The notes: a model not told the origin generated them from the letters alone. DNA of 64,000 nucleotides from Bradyrhizobium septentrionale (GCF_011516645.4 NZ_CP088285.1:3118501-3182500), one strand, 5' to 3'; positions 34,962 through 46,194 are shown, counted from the first letter of the stretch. Numbers and translations: made by a program.

Positions 34962-35003
34962 GGCCCTACCGCCCCAAAATCCGAGAACTGCGCGACGCTT
35001 TGT

Positions 35004-36116
35004 TTAGTCCGCGGACGGACCCGGCGGCACCTTGGCGCCGGCGAGCAGTCCGGCCAGCTCCACCTGCCGGCCGAGCCCGGTCTTCGCCAGCACGGCCTTG
35101 AGCTGGTTGCGCACGGTTTCGCGGGAGATGCCGAATGCGACGGCGATCGCCTCGACGGTTCGTCCCTCGCCGATGCCGCGCGCGACGCGCGCTTCCGCCG
35201 GCGTCAGGTCGAACAGGCCCTGCAACACCTCCGCGGTCGGCACCTCGGCCGGTACCACCGGCGTCACGATCACGATCGCCAGCGCGCGATCGAACAGGTC
35301 ACGCGCCGAACCGTGGATCGGGACCAGATGCACGATCAGCGGCGGGCGATCGTCCTGTGCCGCGATCGGCACCGAGCGGACCTCGACGGTGATCAGCCCC
35401 TGATCGAGCGCTGCAAGCGCCTGGGCGAACAGCGCGTCGGCGGTGGGCGCCGCCAGCGCCAGGCGCTCGGCGCGATCCTGCATCACGTCGGGCACCAGGC
35501 GGTCGAACAGCGTGTTGGCCGCCATCAGACGGCCGCCGCGCCGCAGCACGGCCGCGGGCAGTCCGAGCATCGCCAGCGACTCGGTTGCCGCCCTGGCGCG
35601 CTCCATCCCGAGCCGGGCCGACAGCAATGCGGCACGCGCCAGGTGCGGGCGCAGCGCATCGAGCTGCTCGATCGCTTCCGGCTCGATCGGTCCGTGCTGG
35701 TATTCGCGCTCGACGCTGTAGATCAGCATGTCGCCGCTCGGCACCGGGATTGCGGTGCCGGCACCCCAGCCGAGCCCACGCGGCCGGAAGAACTCGCGGA
35801 TCTGGAAATCCTGCTGCACCTCCTCGGGCGTATCGAACACGTCGATGTCGCGCAGGAAGCCGGCATGGTTGGCCGCGAGCAGGCGCGGCAACCGCCCGTT
35901 GCGCTGGTGCCAGCCGCCTTCGACATAGGCCGCCGTGTCGTCGTGCATGTCGGGGGATGCGATCCATCGGACGTCATGCGGAGCCGCCGTCAGCAGCACG
36001 GTACCGCGCGCACGGGCGATCCCGCCGACCTGATGCAGGACGTTCGGCCACAACTCGGGGAGGACGGCGGCCTCATAGGCCAGTTCAATCAGACGCTCGT
36101 GCAGGTCATTCGTCAT
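35004..36116 (-). CDS. LuxR-type helix-turn-helix regulator
   Basis: A 370-residue regulator. The C-terminal LuxR HTH is clear: FDLTPAEARVARGIGEG, VEAIAVAFGISRETVRNQLK and AVLAKTGLGRQVELAGLL near 305-365. The N-terminal 180 residues (LIELAYEAAVLPELWPNVL onward) form a PAS/GAF-like sensory region of the type found in bradyrhizobial LuxR regulators, not an acyl-homoserine-lactone domain. The start is ATG 36114-36116; the longer open frame upstream has a different composition. Confidence 0.88.
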   Translation of the reverse strand: MTNDLHERLIELAYEAAVLPELWPNVLHQVGGIARARGTVLLTAAPHDVRWIASPDMHDDTAAYVEGGWHQRNGRLPRLLAANHAGFLRDIDVFDTPEEVQQDFQIREFFRPRGLGWGAGTAIPVPSGDMLIYSVEREYQHGPIEPEAIEQLDALRPHLARAALLSARLGMERARAATESLAMLGLPAAVLRRGGRLMAANTLFDRLVPDVMQDRAERLALAAPTADALFAQALAALDQGLITVEVRSVPIAAQDDRPPLIVHLVPIHGSARDLFDRALAIVIVTPVVPAEVPTAEVLQGLFDLTPAEARVARGIGEGRTVEAIAVAFGISRETVRNQLKAVLAKTGLGRQVELAGLLAGAKVPPGPSAD

Positions 36117-36648
36117 CGGCCATCCCGACAAACTTGTTAACCAATAGATAAACCCTTCGGCCTCGGAAATATTGCGTAGAGCAATTCGGCCCAGCCCACG
36201 AGTCCGGGCTATTCCGGTACGTCGAAGGGCATCATGGTGAATCCCCGCGTTTCGCCGGTCTTGTTTGCGACCCTCGCGCAGATGTGCCGGGCGTTGCTCG
36301 TTTGGCTGCGGCTCGGTCCGCGGCCGGCCAAAGTCGCTGAGGTCAATCCCAAAACCCGACAAGCAAGACCTGACGATCAAGACCCGACAATCGAAGTCCG
36401 GCGATGGCGCCTCTGCCTTGTATGGCGGAATTGAAGCCGCGCGACAGTCAGAAATATCCTGAAGCGTCTCGAAACGTGTTCGGCGTGTATCGTCGATGCG
36501 TTCGGCCTTCCAGCGTGGCGGGATTGCAACGCCGCGCGCGATCATTCGACGATGAACATCCTTTAATTTGTGTCCGCGCGATCTGTGGCGCCTGCTAGGG
36601 CCACGTTGTCTCATTCAATCGAACCGCAAGCGGGCTCGGGGAGGGCCG
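36117..36648. other. 532-nt intergenic region
   Basis: Between divergent LuxR and hydrolase genes. I see no credible gene; short frames lack ribosome sites and family features. A run of loosely repeated GACAA/GACGATC words lies near 36355-36400. It presumably holds both promoters. Confidence 0.5.
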
Positions 36649-37785
36649 ATGATCAGCCGCAGGGCTCTTTCCGGATTGTTGATGACACTGGTCGGCCCCT
36701 CGTCGGTTGCCGGCAACAACACGCTGGCGCTGAGTCATTGCAGGGGATCATGCGCGAATATCGATTTGCCGACGCTTGGCTACGACAAGTTCTGCCGGTC
36801 GTTCTTCGATATCGCGACAAGCGGCAAGCTGCGCGCGGTCGCAACCGGCCCGGAAATTCGACGCGAGATGCGGTCTCTTTTCCAGGGGCCGCGGCTTTAT
36901 CGGCCGTCGCGCGACGAGATCCGGATTCTCTGGCGCGCGCCGGCGGACGGATTCTCGGTCGTGAAGGTCGAGTTCGATCTGGAGTGCGGCGTACCGGTGC
37001 GCGGATGCCTTGGCATTCCCGACGGTGAGTTCAAGGGATTGATCCTGCTCGGCCACGGCATGGCGAGCACGCCGGAGCGCTGCTTCGATGATGCCGACAA
37101 CGACTACATGAACGCGCTCGGCAAAAGCCTGTGCCGGGACGGCTATGTCGTCTGGTGTCCTTACATCGTCCAGATCGGAGATCAGGCAAGTCAGAACAAC
37201 ATCGCCGCGATGCTGGCATCCCATGGCGTCTCCGCGCACAACGTGTCATGCGCATCGATCGACGCCGGCGAAATCGTCTGCAGGAAGCTGACCGGAGCGT
37301 CAGGTTTGAACGTCGGCGCGTATGGCGTGTCGTGGGGCGCATTTCTCGTGCTCCATCTGGAAGCCGCCACGGGGCGGATGCGGCCGACCGTCGTCTCCGG
37401 ATATATGCGCGACGAGAAGAAGCTTCTGATGTCGTCCGTCATCAGCAGGAATCTCGGCGTCGAACTTGCGACCTACATCCATTTCAGCAGCAGCCGCGCC
37501 AGGTACACAGGCGCAGAGCTGGCGTACCTGATTTGCCCGTGTCCACTGTTCGTCGAGATTGGCAGCCGCAACGGCGGCAACACGGTGGAACTGGGGCGGG
37601 ATGAGAAGTTCGCGGAAATGCAGTCGGTCTACGCATCATCTGATCACCCGCATGCGATCGACATGGCCATCTTCGACGGCGTGCACGAAGCCAGCGGCGA
37701 GCGCGCGCGGCCATGGCTGTACCAACATCTGGAGTCGCCCGCTTATCAGACGACGTCCCGTTTGAAGAACGCCATCGCGTTGTGA
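36649..37785 (+). CDS. Alpha/beta hydrolase family protein, exported, unusual
   Basis: A 378-residue protein with a short hydrophobic N-terminus (ISRRALSGLLMTLVGPSSVA) that may be a signal. The alpha/beta hydrolase pattern is GLILLGHGMAS near 125 (oxyanion), YGVSWGAFLVL near 224 (GxSxG nucleophile) and a possible His in GVHEASG near 345. Nine or more Cys are spread through the protein, uncommon for bradyrhizobial hydrolases, and base use is more AT-rich than its neighbours. GGGAGGG lies before the ATG. I cannot assign a subfamily. Confidence 0.75.
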   Translation: MISRRALSGLLMTLVGPSSVAGNNTLALSHCRGSCANIDLPTLGYDKFCRSFFDIATSGKLRAVATGPEIRREMRSLFQGPRLYRPSRDEIRILWRAPADGFSVVKVEFDLECGVPVRGCLGIPDGEFKGLILLGHGMASTPERCFDDADNDYMNALGKSLCRDGYVVWCPYIVQIGDQASQNNIAAMLASHGVSAHNVSCASIDAGEIVCRKLTGASGLNVGAYGVSWGAFLVLHLEAATGRMRPTVVSGYMRDEKKLLMSSVISRNLGVELATYIHFSSSRARYTGAELAYLICPCPLFVEIGSRNGGNTVELGRDEKFAEMQSVYASSDHPHAIDMAIFDGVHEASGERARPWLYQHLESPAYQTTSRLKNAIAL

Positions 37786-38186
37786 GCGGAATGGGCGACG
37801 CCTCGCCCTTCAATTCGCCGCCGAACATGCGCAAGCATTGGCTAACTTGTCGGCAGCAATCGTCTGCCGGCGTCCTCCAGGCATCAATACCGGACCTCGA
37901 CCGTCTTGAAGTCGCGCGCACGTCATCACGTTGACGGGAGCTTTCGGTGTCCGGCGCCCGCACCGGGCCTGTCGGTGTGGCCGTGATCGCCGTGTCATTG
38001 CAGCGTCGCGGCGCTTTCTCACAGTGGCGTGTCGTCGGGATCACCGCACCGGGGCGATCCGGTTCCAGGATTGTCGGATTGGGCGCGTTATGATCTCCTG
38101 CATTGCACCTTGCCCATCCTGACCTTCCCGGTCTGAGGGAACTCGACGTCTGGTAGAGCTTGTTGGTAGCCGAAGGGTTGGACAGC
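37786..38186. other. 401-nt intergenic region
   Basis: Between the hydrolase gene and the RND operon on the same strand. No gene, tRNA or clear terminator seen. No TetR-type regulator adjoins the efflux genes. Confidence 0.5.
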
Positions 38187-39422
38187 ATGAGTGGTCCGGA
38201 ACGAATGCTCGGGGGATTGGCAGGGCTTCTGGTATCGGCGGGATTGGCGGCTATCGGGATTTCGGCGGCGCATGCTCAGGCGGGCCCACCCGGGCCTCCT
38301 GCCGTCGGCGTGTTCGAGGCGGTGAAGCGGCCGATCACCGAAACCAACGAATTTCTGGGACGCATCGAGGCCCCCAACCGCGTCAACGTAGTGGCACGCG
38401 TGACCGCCTTCCTGGAGAAGCGGAACTTCGTCGAAGGCTCCGAAGTCAAGGCCGGCGACCTGCTATATCAACTCGAGCGCGGCCCGTTCGAGGCCGACCT
38501 TGCATCGAAGAAGGCGCAGGTCGCCCAATTGCAGGCGACCCTGGTCAACGCCAAGCTGACCACCGATCGCGCCAAGTCCCTGCTCGGCGGGCCGGCCGGC
38601 CAGCAATCGAGCGTCGATGCCGCGGTCGCCAACCAGCAGAGCCTCGAGGCGCAGGTGCAGGCCGCGCAGGCCCAGGTCGACCTGTCCCAGATCAATCTCG
38701 ACTACACCGAGATCCACTCGCCGATCGACGGCAGGATCGGGCGCACCGCGGTCACCGAAGGCAACGTCGTGACGCCGAGCTCGGGAACCCTGACGACCAT
38801 CGTCAGCCAGGACCCGATGTATGTCACCTTCCCCGTGCCGGTGCGCGAGGCGCTCGATCTGCGCGACCGCTACGCGACCCGCGGCGGCTTCAAGGCCGTT
38901 ATCATCCGAGTGCGTCTGACAAACGGCCGGCTCTACGACCAGGTTGGCGAGCTGAATTTCGTCAACAACACGATCGCGCAGAACACCGACACCATCGCCT
39001 TGCGTGGCACCATTCCCAACCCGTCGACGTACACGTCCGTCGCAGCCGGCGGTGCGGTCCGTGAGCTCACCGACAATGAGTTCGTGACCGTGCTGCTGGA
39101 AGGCGTGCAGCCGGTCGAGGTGCTGGCGATCCCGCGCTCGGCGGTGCTGTCGGATCAGCAGGGTGAGTATGTCTACGTCGTCGGCGCCGACAACAAGGCC
39201 GAGCAAAAGCGGATCCAGCTTGGGCAATCGACCTCGACGATTGCGGCGGTGACGAGCGGCATCGCGCTCGGCGACAAGGTCGTCGTTGAGGGATTGCAGA
39301 AGGTCAGGCCGGGCGAGGTGGTCGCGCCGGGGCCCGCCAGCGCGCTGATCCAGTCAAGCATGAAGGTCTCGGCGGACGGCGGCGCAAGCAGCACGCCGAA
39401 ATCGACGGGCAACAACCCATGA
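38187..39422 (+). CDS. RND efflux periplasmic adaptor (membrane fusion protein)
   Basis: A 411-residue HlyD/AcrA-family adaptor. The signal peptide ([20 protein letters not shown]) is followed by the barrel-sandwich lipoyl half-motif ([20 protein letters not shown]), an alpha-helical hairpin rich in Gln/Ala ([20 protein letters not shown]), and the second lipoyl half [14 protein letters not shown]. It links the inner-membrane pump to an outer-membrane channel, not encoded here. Its stop overlaps the pump start by 4 nt. Confidence 0.95.
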   Translation: MSGPERMLGGLAGLLVSAGLAAIGISAAHAQAGPPGPPAVGVFEAVKRPITETNEFLGRIEAPNRVNVVARVTAFLEKRNFVEGSEVKAGDLLYQLERGPFEADLASKKAQVAQLQATLVNAKLTTDRAKSLLGGPAGQQSSVDAAVANQQSLEAQVQAAQAQVDLSQINLDYTEIHSPIDGRIGRTAVTEGNVVTPSSGTLTTIVSQDPMYVTFPVPVREALDLRDRYATRGGFKAVIIRVRLTNGRLYDQVGELNFVNNTIAQNTDTIALRGTIPNPSTYTSVAAGGAVRELTDNEFVTVLLEGVQPVEVLAIPRSAVLSDQQGEYVYVVGADNKAEQKRIQLGQSTSTIAAVTSGIALGDKVVVEGLQKVRPGEVVAPGPASALIQSSMKVSADGGASSTPKSTGNNP

Positions 39423-42400
39423 TTTCCGCTGTCTTCGTCGATCGTCCGCGGCTTGCGATCGTCATCGCGTTCGTGATCACGATCGCCGGCGTGCTGGCGA
39501 TGATGCAGATCCCGGTCGCCCAGTTTCCGGACATCGTGCCGCCGCAGGTCACGGTCTCGGCCGTGTTCCCCGGCGCTTCGGCCGAGGTGGTCGAATCCAG
39601 CGTCGCCCAGCCGCTGGAAGCGCAGGTCGTCGGCGTCGACAAGATGCTCTACATGAAGTCGACCAGCGGCAATGACGGCAGCTACACGCTGACGGTCTCG
39701 TTCGCGCTCGGCACCGACCCCGACATCAACACCGTCAACGTCAACAACCGGGTGCAGAGCGCGCTCGCGCAATTGCCGACCGAGGTGCAGGCGCAGGGCC
39801 TGACCGTGCAGAAGAAATCCTCGGCGGTGCTGCAGTTCATCGTGCTGTACAGCAAGAGCGGCGAGCAGGACCCGCTGTTCATCACCAACTACGCCATCAT
39901 CAACGTGCTGGACGCGATCTCGCGTACGCCCGGCGTCGGCCAGGCGTCCCTGTTCGCCAAGCTGAACTATTCGATGCGGATCTGGTTCGACACCCAGCGT
40001 CTGACCAGCCTCAATCTGGCGCCGTCGGACGTGATCGCCGCGATCCGGGCCCAAAGCGTGCAGGCGCCGGTCGGCCGCATCGGCGCGCGTCCGATCTCGA
40101 ACGACCAGCAATTCCAGTTCAACGTGCAGACCCAGGGCCGCCTGACCACTTCGACGCAGTTCGGCAACATCGTGCTGCGGGCCAATCCGGACGGATCGGT
40201 GCTGCGGATCAAGGACGTCGCCCGCGTCGAGATCGGCGCGCAGAACATGGACTCGGAATCGCGGATCGACGGCAATCCCGGCGTGCCGATGGGCATCTAT
40301 CTCGCGCCCGGCGCCAACGCCGTGACCACGGCCAAGGCGGTGCAGGCGACGCTTGCGCGGCTATCCGAGCGGTTTCCGCCGGGGCTGAGCTATCTCGTGC
40401 AGTACGACTCCACGACCTTCGTCTCCGATACGATCAAGGAGGTGATCAAGACGCTCGGCGAGGCCTTCGTGCTCGTCGTGCTCGTCGTGTTCCTGTTCCT
40501 CGGCAATCTGCGCGCCACGGTGATTCCGGCGGTCGCGGTTCCGGTCAGCCTGATCGGCGCCTTCGCGGTGCTGCTGGCGCTCGGCTATTCCGCCAACACG
40601 GTGTCGCTGCTGGCGATGGTGCTCGCGATCGGCATCGTGGTCGACGACGCCATCGTCGTGGTTGAGAACGTCGAACGCGTGATGGAGGAGGAGCCGGAGC
40701 TGTCGCCGGCCGATGCCACCAAGAAGGCGATGGCGCAGATCACGGCGCCGATCATCGCGATCTCGCTCGTGCTGCTCTCGGTGTTCGTGCCGATTGCGTT
40801 CATCCCGGGCATATCCGGCACGCTGTTCCGCCAGTTCGCGGTGACGATCAGTGCGGCGATGGTGATCTCGGCGCTCAACGCGCTGACGCTGTCACCGGCG
40901 CTGTGCGCGGTGTTCCTGCGCCATGGCGGGCCGCGGCGCGGCATCATGGGACGGGTGCTCGGCGGCATCGACTGGGTGCGCGACGGCTATGCCGGCGTGG
41001 TGCAACGGCTGGTCCGCGTCGCGGTGCTGTCGCTGGTCGCGGTGCTGGTGTTTGCCGGCGCGGTGTTCGGCGTATCGAAGATCACGCCGACCGGATTCCT
41101 GCCCGAGGAAGACCAGGGTGCGTTCTTCATCGCGGTGCAGCTGCCTGACGGGGCGTCGGTGGCGCGCACCAGCGAGGTCACCAAGCAGGTCGAGGCGCTG
41201 CTGAAGAAGAACCCGGCGATCGACCACGTGCTGTCGATCATTGGCTTCTCGCTGCTCGACGGCGGCAACGAGCCCAATTCCGCCTTCATGGTGGCGCGCA
41301 TGAAACCGTTCGAGGACCGCAAGGCGGTCACCGATTCGGTGCAGGCCGCGATCCGGCAGACGTTCATCGCGGGATCGCAGATCCGTTCGGCGTCGGTGCT
41401 GCCGTTCAACCTGCCGCCGATCATCGGGCTCTCGACCTCCGGCGGCTTCGAATATCAGCTCGAGGCGCTCGAGGGGCAGGATCCGGCCGCGCTCGGCAGC
41501 GTGATGGGCGGGCTCATCGCCGCGGCGAACCGCGATCCGCGGCTGACCCGCGTGTTCTCGACCTTCACCGCGACCAACCCATCGATTTTCCTCGATATCG
41601 ATCGTGCCAAGGCGCAGGCGCTCGGCCTCAACATGGCCGACGTGTTCACCGCACTGCAGGCCACGCTCGGCGGTATCTACGTCAACAATTTCAATCTATT
41701 TGGCCGCACCTGGCAGGTCAATGTGCAGGGCGATGCGGCCAACCGCGCCGACATCCCCGACATCTGGCAGATCTATGTGCGCAACAGCGGCGGCGAGATG
41801 GTGCCGATCCGCTCGATCGCGTCCTTGCGGATCGTCACCGGCCCGCAGGTGATCACGCGCTACAACAATTATCGTTCGGTCACGGTGAATGGTGGGCCGG
41901 CGGCCGGCGTATCGTCGGGTACCGCGATCGCCGCGATGGCCGAACTCTCGAAGACGACGCTGCCGGCGGGCTATTCCTACGAATGGACCGGCACCGCCTA
42001 TCAGGAGCAGGCGGCCTCCGGCCAGACCGGTATTATTTTGGCGCTCGCGGTGCTGTTTGCCTATCTGTTCCTGGTGGCGCTGTATGAGAGCTGGACGATT
42101 CCGATCCCCGTGCTGCTGTCGGTCACCGTCGGCGTGCTGGGCTCCTATCTCGGCATCAAGCTCGCGGGCCTGAATCTCGATCTCTACGGCCAGATCGGCC
42201 TCGTGGTGCTGATCGCGCTCGCCGCCAAGAACGGCATTCTGATCGTCGAGTTTGCCAAGGAGCAGCGCGAGGCCGGCAGGCCGATCACGGAGGCGGCGAT
42301 GATGGGCGCGCAAATGCGCTTCCGTGCGGTCATGATGACCTCGATCGCCTTCATCCTCGGCCTGGTGCCGCTGGTGGTCGCGACCGGCGCCGCGGAAATC

Positions 42401-42565
42401 AGCCGCCGTGCGGTCGGCACGGCGGTGTTCGGCGGCATGCTCGCCGCAAGCTCGATCGGTATCTTCCTGGTGCCGATGCTTTACGTCACCATCCAGCGCT
42501 GGCGCGAGGCTGCCAAGAACCGCTTCGGGCGTAGGGGCAAGACGGAACAACCCGCGGCGCATTAG
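39419..42565 (+). CDS. RND multidrug efflux pump, HAE-1 family (AcrB-like)
   Basis: A 1048-residue inner-membrane proton antiporter with twelve transmembrane helices and two large periplasmic loops. Family blocks: [20 protein letters not shown] at TM1, [35 protein letters not shown] then [14 protein letters not shown] (TM4 with the Asp pair of the proton relay), and TM10 [20 protein letters not shown] with the conserved Lys. Length is typical of AcrB. Second gene of a two-gene operon; substrates unknown. Confidence 0.97.
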   Translation: MISAVFVDRPRLAIVIAFVITIAGVLAMMQIPVAQFPDIVPPQVTVSAVFPGASAEVVESSVAQPLEAQVVGVDKMLYMKSTSGNDGSYTLTVSFALGTDPDINTVNVNNRVQSALAQLPTEVQAQGLTVQKKSSAVLQFIVLYSKSGEQDPLFITNYAIINVLDAISRTPGVGQASLFAKLNYSMRIWFDTQRLTSLNLAPSDVIAAIRAQSVQAPVGRIGARPISNDQQFQFNVQTQGRLTTSTQFGNIVLRANPDGSVLRIKDVARVEIGAQNMDSESRIDGNPGVPMGIYLAPGANAVTTAKAVQATLARLSERFPPGLSYLVQYDSTTFVSDTIKEVIKTLGEAFVLVVLVVFLFLGNLRATVIPAVAVPVSLIGAFAVLLALGYSANTVSLLAMVLAIGIVVDDAIVVVENVERVMEEEPELSPADATKKAMAQITAPIIAISLVLLSVFVPIAFIPGISGTLFRQFAVTISAAMVISALNALTLSPALCAVFLRHGGPRRGIMGRVLGGIDWVRDGYAGVVQRLVRVAVLSLVAVLVFAGAVFGVSKITPTGFLPEEDQGAFFIAVQLPDGASVARTSEVTKQVEALLKKNPAIDHVLSIIGFSLLDGGNEPNSAFMVARMKPFEDRKAVTDSVQAAIRQTFIAGSQIRSASVLPFNLPPIIGLSTSGGFEYQLEALEGQDPAALGSVMGGLIAAANRDPRLTRVFSTFTATNPSIFLDIDRAKAQALGLNMADVFTALQATLGGIYVNNFNLFGRTWQVNVQGDAANRADIPDIWQIYVRNSGGEMVPIRSIASLRIVTGPQVITRYNNYRSVTVNGGPAAGVSSGTAIAAMAELSKTTLPAGYSYEWTGTAYQEQAASGQTGIILALAVLFAYLFLVALYESWTIPIPVLLSVTVGVLGSYLGIKLAGLNLDLYGQIGLVVLIALAAKNGILIVEFAKEQREAGRPITEAAMMGAQMRFRAVMMTSIAFILGLVPLVVATGAAEISRRAVGTAVFGGMLAASSIGIFLVPMLYVTIQRWREAAKNRFGRRGKTEQPAAH

Positions 42566-42590
42566 CGCATGATCCGGAGAGATCATGCGC
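42565..42590. repeat. GCGCATGATC inverted repeat after the RND operon
   Basis: Perfect 10-bp arms GCGCATGATC (42565-42574) and GATCATGCGC (42581-42590), loop CGGAGA. There is no T-run, so it is a short relative of the 30629 repeat, not a standard terminator. Confidence 0.75.
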
Positions 42591-42695
42591 TAACAACGAG
42601 CTAATCTGCGATGACGATCCGGCCTAATCCCATCGCGCATTAGCGGCGCGGGTGCAGCGGGGCTATACTGCCGGCCTCACCGATGGAGTTCTGGC

Positions 42696-43178
42696 TTGAG
42701 CGTTGCCTTCACCAAGGAAGAGAGTGCCGAGACCGCGTCTGAGACGCTGTTGCCGGACCGTCCGATTTCGCCACATCCCAATCTGGTGACCGAGGCAGGA
42801 CGCAAGGCGTTGGAACGTCAGTTCCAGGAGGCGCGCGAGGCCCACGAGATTGCGCAGCAGCTGGACGACGTCAACGAACGGCGACGGCAGTCGGCGGCTC
42901 CGTTGCGCGACGTTCGCTATTTCGCGGAACGGCTCCGCACGGCGCAGGTCGTCCCAGAACCTGCCTCGAACGACACTGTTGCGTTCGGAAGCACCGTGAC
43001 CTTCAGCCGCGCCGATGGACGCGTGCAGACCTATCGCATTGTCGGCGAGGACGAAGCCGATCCGAAGGCCGGCTCGATTTCCTTTGTAGCGCCGGTGGCG
43101 AGATCGCTGATGGGCAAAGCCGTGGGCGACGTCGTCGGGGCAGGCGATCACGAGCTGGAGATCGTAGCGATCGCCTAG
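42696..43178 (+). CDS. GreA/GreB-family C-terminal domain protein
   Basis: A 160-residue protein starting at TTG 42696 with GGAG before it. The N-terminal half is a coiled coil (VTEAGRKALERQFQEAREAH) and the C-terminal half the FKBP-like GreA/GreB domain (GSTVTFSRADGRVQTYRIVG, SPVA-like FVAPVARSLMGKAVGD). True GreA binds the RNA polymerase secondary channel and triggers transcript cleavage; whether this shorter divergent homologue does so depends on acidic tip residues that I cannot confirm. Confidence 0.88.
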   Translation: MSVAFTKEESAETASETLLPDRPISPHPNLVTEAGRKALERQFQEAREAHEIAQQLDDVNERRRQSAAPLRDVRYFAERLRTAQVVPEPASNDTVAFGSTVTFSRADGRVQTYRIVGEDEADPKAGSISFVAPVARSLMGKAVGDVVGAGDHELEIVAIA

Positions 43179-43214
43179 CTGCCTCGCGCCCCGCAAGCGA
43201 TTGCAAATCCCAGA

Positions 43215-43853
43215 TCAGGCTGCGGGCAGCGCAAGACGCTCGATCGTCTGAATATGGCGTGCGAGCAGGCCGCAGGCCTGCTCGATATTGCGCGCGCGCA
43301 CGGCCTGCAGGATCATGCGATGATCCTGGCTGGGCCGCGGCCGCCAGCCGGCGTTGCGCGCCATCGCGAACACCAGCCGCGAATTTGCCAGCTGCAACCC
43401 GTCGAGGTTGGCGAGCAGACGCGGCATCGCGCAAGGCGCCACCAGCGCGTGATGAAAGGCGCGATTGGCCATCTCGAAATCCTGTACCGTCTCGGCGTTG
43501 TCGCCTTCGATGAGCGCGAGTTCGATCCGCGCCAGATGCGCCGATGTGAACCTCGGGGCGGCATTGCGCAGCGCGACCACTTCGAGCGCGGCGCGCATCT
43601 CGGCGATCTCCTTCACCGATTTGGTGTCGAGCGGCGCAACGCGCACGCCGCGACGCGGCACGGCGACGACAAGGTGCTGCGCCTCCAATTGCCTGAAGGC
43701 CTCGCGCACCGGGACGTGGCTGGAGTGGAATTCCCGCGCGACATGATCCTGTCGCAGCGGGGCGTCGGGCAGCAATTCGCCGCTGATGATGCGCTCGCCG
43801 ATCGCGCCGGCGATGCGTCCGGCGGTGGTCCTGTTCTCTGCTTCACCGGTCAT
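43215..43853 (-). CDS. bioR: GntR-family biotin regulator, BioR
   Basis: A 212-residue GntR regulator of the FCD (FadR-like) group: HTH at about 10-70 (GELLPDAPLRQDHVAREF, VPVREAFRQLEAQ), then an all-helical FCD domain with metal-type His/Asp residues. It faces bioBFDA, and BioR boxes of the TTATAGATAA type lie in its own start region and upstream of bioB. This context matches BioR, the established biotin repressor of many alphaproteobacteria. The ATG sits beside a box and has no Shine-Dalgarno site, so the transcript may be leaderless and autorepressed. Confidence 0.88.
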   Translation of the reverse strand: MTGEAENRTTAGRIAGAIGERIISGELLPDAPLRQDHVAREFHSSHVPVREAFRQLEAQHLVVAVPRRGVRVAPLDTKSVKEIAEMRAALEVVALRNAAPRFTSAHLARIELALIEGDNAETVQDFEMANRAFHHALVAPCAMPRLLANLDGLQLANSRLVFAMARNAGWRPRPSQDHRMILQAVRARNIEQACGLLARHIQTIERLALPAA

Positions 43854-43856
43854 AGA

Positions 43857-43866
43857 TTATCTATCA
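43857..43866 (-). promoter_or_regulatory. BioR box at the bioR start
   Basis: TTATCTATCA (complement TGATAGATAA, 8 of 10 to TTATAGATAA), part of the palindrome ATAGAT-T-ATCTAT at 43852-43864 that abuts the bioR start codon. Confidence 0.65.
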
Positions 43867-43919
43867 CAAAAACGGATGCGCTCCCGCTCGACCTCAGCTA
43901 GCATCATTCTAAGTCAACG

Positions 43920-43950
43920 ATCATAGATAATCCGTAATATTATCTATGAT
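43920..43950 (+). promoter_or_regulatory. Tandem inverted BioR boxes upstream of bioB
   Basis: Perfect 12-bp inverted repeat ATCATAGATAAT (43920-43931), 7-nt spacer, ATTATCTATGAT (43939-43950). Each arm holds TCATAGATAA, 9 of 10 to the known BioR consensus TTATAGATAA. Candidate -10 hexamers (TATTAT, TATGAT) lie within it, so bound BioR would block the promoter. It is 26 nt before the bioB ATG. Confidence 0.85.
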
Positions 43951-43976
43951 CCATCGCAAACGAGAAGGCAAGCCCG

Positions 43977-44972
43977 ATGGTTGATGTGGTGGAAATCGAA
44001 CGGACCGACAGAAGCAGCAGCGCCCCGCTGCGCAAGACCTGGGAGCGCGGCGGGGCCGAAGCGCTCTACAATTTGCCGTTCGCCGACCTGATGTTTCAGG
44101 CGCAGGGCATCCATCGCGCCAACTTCAATCCGAACCACGTCGAAACCGCGAGCCTGCTCAGCATCAAGACCGGTGGCTGTCCGGAAGATTGCGGCTACTG
44201 CTCGCAGAGCGCGCATTACGACACCGGCCTGAAGGCGACCCGCCTGATGCCGCGGGATGAGGTGGTCGCCGTCGCGCAGCGCGCCAAGGATGCCGGCGCA
44301 AGCCGCTTCTGCATGGCCGCCGCCTGGCGTAGTCCCAAGGACCGCGATCTCGATCAGGTCTGCGACATGGTCAGTGCGGTGAAGGGGCTGGGCATGGAGA
44401 CCTGCGTCACGCTCGGCATGCTGACGCCTGATCAGGCCGAACGGCTCTCCGAGGCCGGGCTCGATTTCTACAACCACAATGTCGATACCTCGCCGGAGTT
44501 TTACGACAAGATCATCACCACCCGCACCCTGCAGGATCGCATCGATACGCTGGCGCATGTGCGTGACGCCGGCATCAAGGTCTGCTGCGGTGGCATTATC
44601 GGCATGGGCGAGCAGGTTGAAGACCGGCTCGGCATGCTGATGCTGCTCGCCAATCTCCCCAGCCATCCGGAAAGCGTGCCGATCAATCTGTGGAACGAGG
44701 TCAAGGGCGTCCCGGTCAACGACACCGCGGAACGGCCCGACCCGATCGCGCTGGTGCGGCTGGTCGCCACCGCGCGGATCATGATGCCGAACAGCGTGGT
44801 GCGGTTGTCGGCCGGGCGGCAATACATGACCGATGAGCTGCAGGCGATGTGCTTCCTCGCCGGTGCCAATTCGATCTTCATCGGTGATGTGCTGCTGACA
44901 ACCAAGAACCCGCAGCGCGATCGCGATGCCGATCTGCTTGATAGGCTCGGCATCACGTCCCGTCTCGCCTGA
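43977..44972 (+). CDS. bioB: Biotin synthase
   Basis: Radical SAM enzyme that inserts sulfur into dethiobiotin. The 4Fe-4S Cys triad is [12 protein letters not shown] near 65-76; further conserved blocks are [23 protein letters not shown] and the RLSAGR arginine that ligands the 2Fe-2S cluster near 280. It is 331 residues. GAGAAGG precedes the ATG. First gene of bioBFDA under the BioR box pair. Confidence 0.98.
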   Translation: MVDVVEIERTDRSSSAPLRKTWERGGAEALYNLPFADLMFQAQGIHRANFNPNHVETASLLSIKTGGCPEDCGYCSQSAHYDTGLKATRLMPRDEVVAVAQRAKDAGASRFCMAAAWRSPKDRDLDQVCDMVSAVKGLGMETCVTLGMLTPDQAERLSEAGLDFYNHNVDTSPEFYDKIITTRTLQDRIDTLAHVRDAGIKVCCGGIIGMGEQVEDRLGMLMLLANLPSHPESVPINLWNEVKGVPVNDTAERPDPIALVRLVATARIMMPNSVVRLSAGRQYMTDELQAMCFLAGANSIFIGDVLLTTKNPQRDRDADLLDRLGITSRLA

Positions 44973-45039
44973 CCGCAATCCTCGGTGAGCGCGCGGGCGC
45001 AATCTGCGCCCGCTCGACAACCTTTTTTTGTGAGCAAAC

Positions 45040-46194
45040 ATGAGCGCAATCCATGCGACCAAGGTCGCTGATTACGCCGCGGCCTTGCACGCCCTGAGCA
45101 AGGACGATCGGCTGCGCGGTCTCAAGCCGCGCTCGGGCATCGATTTCGTATCGAACGACTACCTGGCGCTGGCGAGCGCGCCGCGCATCAAGAATGCGGT
45201 TGCGGCCGCGCTCGAGGCCGGCACGCCGATCGGCGCCGGCGGCTCGCGGCTGCTGCGCGGCAATTGCGAGGAGCACGAACGGTTAGAGGCCGAGGCCGCC
45301 GCGTTCTTCCGCGCCGAGACCGCGCTGTTCTTCGGCGGCGGCTACGTCGCCAATTTCGCCGTGCTGACCACGCTGCCGCAGCGCGGCGACCTGCTCGTGC
45401 TCGATTCGCTGGTGCATGCCAGCATCCATGAAGGCGCGCGGGCCGGCCGGGCCGAGTTCCGGTTCAGTGAGCACAATGATCCCGGGTCGGTCGAAGACAC
45501 CATTCGCAGCTGGCGCGCTCAGGGCGGAACCGGCCGGGTCTGGATTGTGGTCGAAAGCGTCTACAGCATGGACGGCGATGTCGCGCCGCTCGATGACCTC
45601 GTCGCCATCGCCGAACGGCACGACGCGTTCCTGATGGTAGACGAGGCGCATGGCACGGGAGTCTTTGGCGCGCAGGGCCGCGGGCTGACTGCGCCCTATG
45701 AGGGACGCGACAACCTCGTGATCGTTCATACCTGCGGCAAGGCGCTGGGCGCCGCGGGCGCGCTGGTCACGGCGCCCGCCGTGCTGCGCGACTTCATGGT
45801 CAATCGCTGCCGCCCGTTCATCTTCGCCACCGCGCCGTCGCCGCTTGTGGCCGTGGCCGTACGCGAAGCGCTCTTGATCCTGCAGGAGGAGCCCGAGCAT
45901 CAGCAGCGCCTCGCAGAATTGGTCGCGTTCACGCATCGCGAGCTCGATCTGCGCGGCTGGCGTTATCCGTCGCGCTCGCAGATCGTGCCCTATATCGTCG
46001 GCGACAATGCGCGCGCAATGCTGCTTGCATCCAGGCTGCAGGCGCGCGGCTTCGACATTCGCGGCATCCGGCCGCCGACAGTACCGGCGGGCACCGCGCG
46101 GCTCCGTATCGCACTGACGCTCAATGTCGACGAGGACGACGTGGGCGCACTGCTCGATGCGCTGGTCGAGGAGACTCGGGGCTGGTCGCAATGA
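45040..46194 (+). CDS. bioF: 8-amino-7-oxononanoate synthase
   Basis: PLP enzyme condensing pimeloyl thioester with alanine. [10 protein letters not shown] near 36, [11 protein letters not shown] near 66, [10 protein letters not shown] near 204 and the PLP Lys in [11 protein letters not shown] near 233 are family hallmarks. It has 384 residues. It follows bioB by 67 nt; its stop overlaps the bioD start by 4 nt. Confidence 0.97.
   Translation: MSAIHATKVADYAAALHALSKDDRLRGLKPRSGIDFVSNDYLALASAPRIKNAVAAALEAGTPIGAGGSRLLRGNCEEHERLEAEAAAFFRAETALFFGGGYVANFAVLTTLPQRGDLLVLDSLVHASIHEGARAGRAEFRFSEHNDPGSVEDTIRSWRAQGGTGRVWIVVESVYSMDGDVAPLDDLVAIAERHDAFLMVDEAHGTGVFGAQGRGLTAPYEGRDNLVIVHTCGKALGAAGALVTAPAVLRDFMVNRCRPFIFATAPSPLVAVAVREALLILQEEPEHQQRLAELVAFTHRELDLRGWRYPSRSQIVPYIVGDNARAMLLASRLQARGFDIRGIRPPTVPAGTARLRIALTLNVDEDDVGALLDALVEETRGWSQ

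Noticed and set aside
36234..36434. Possible small gene upstream of the hydrolase
   Set aside because: No ribosome site, low-quality composition, and no recognisable features.
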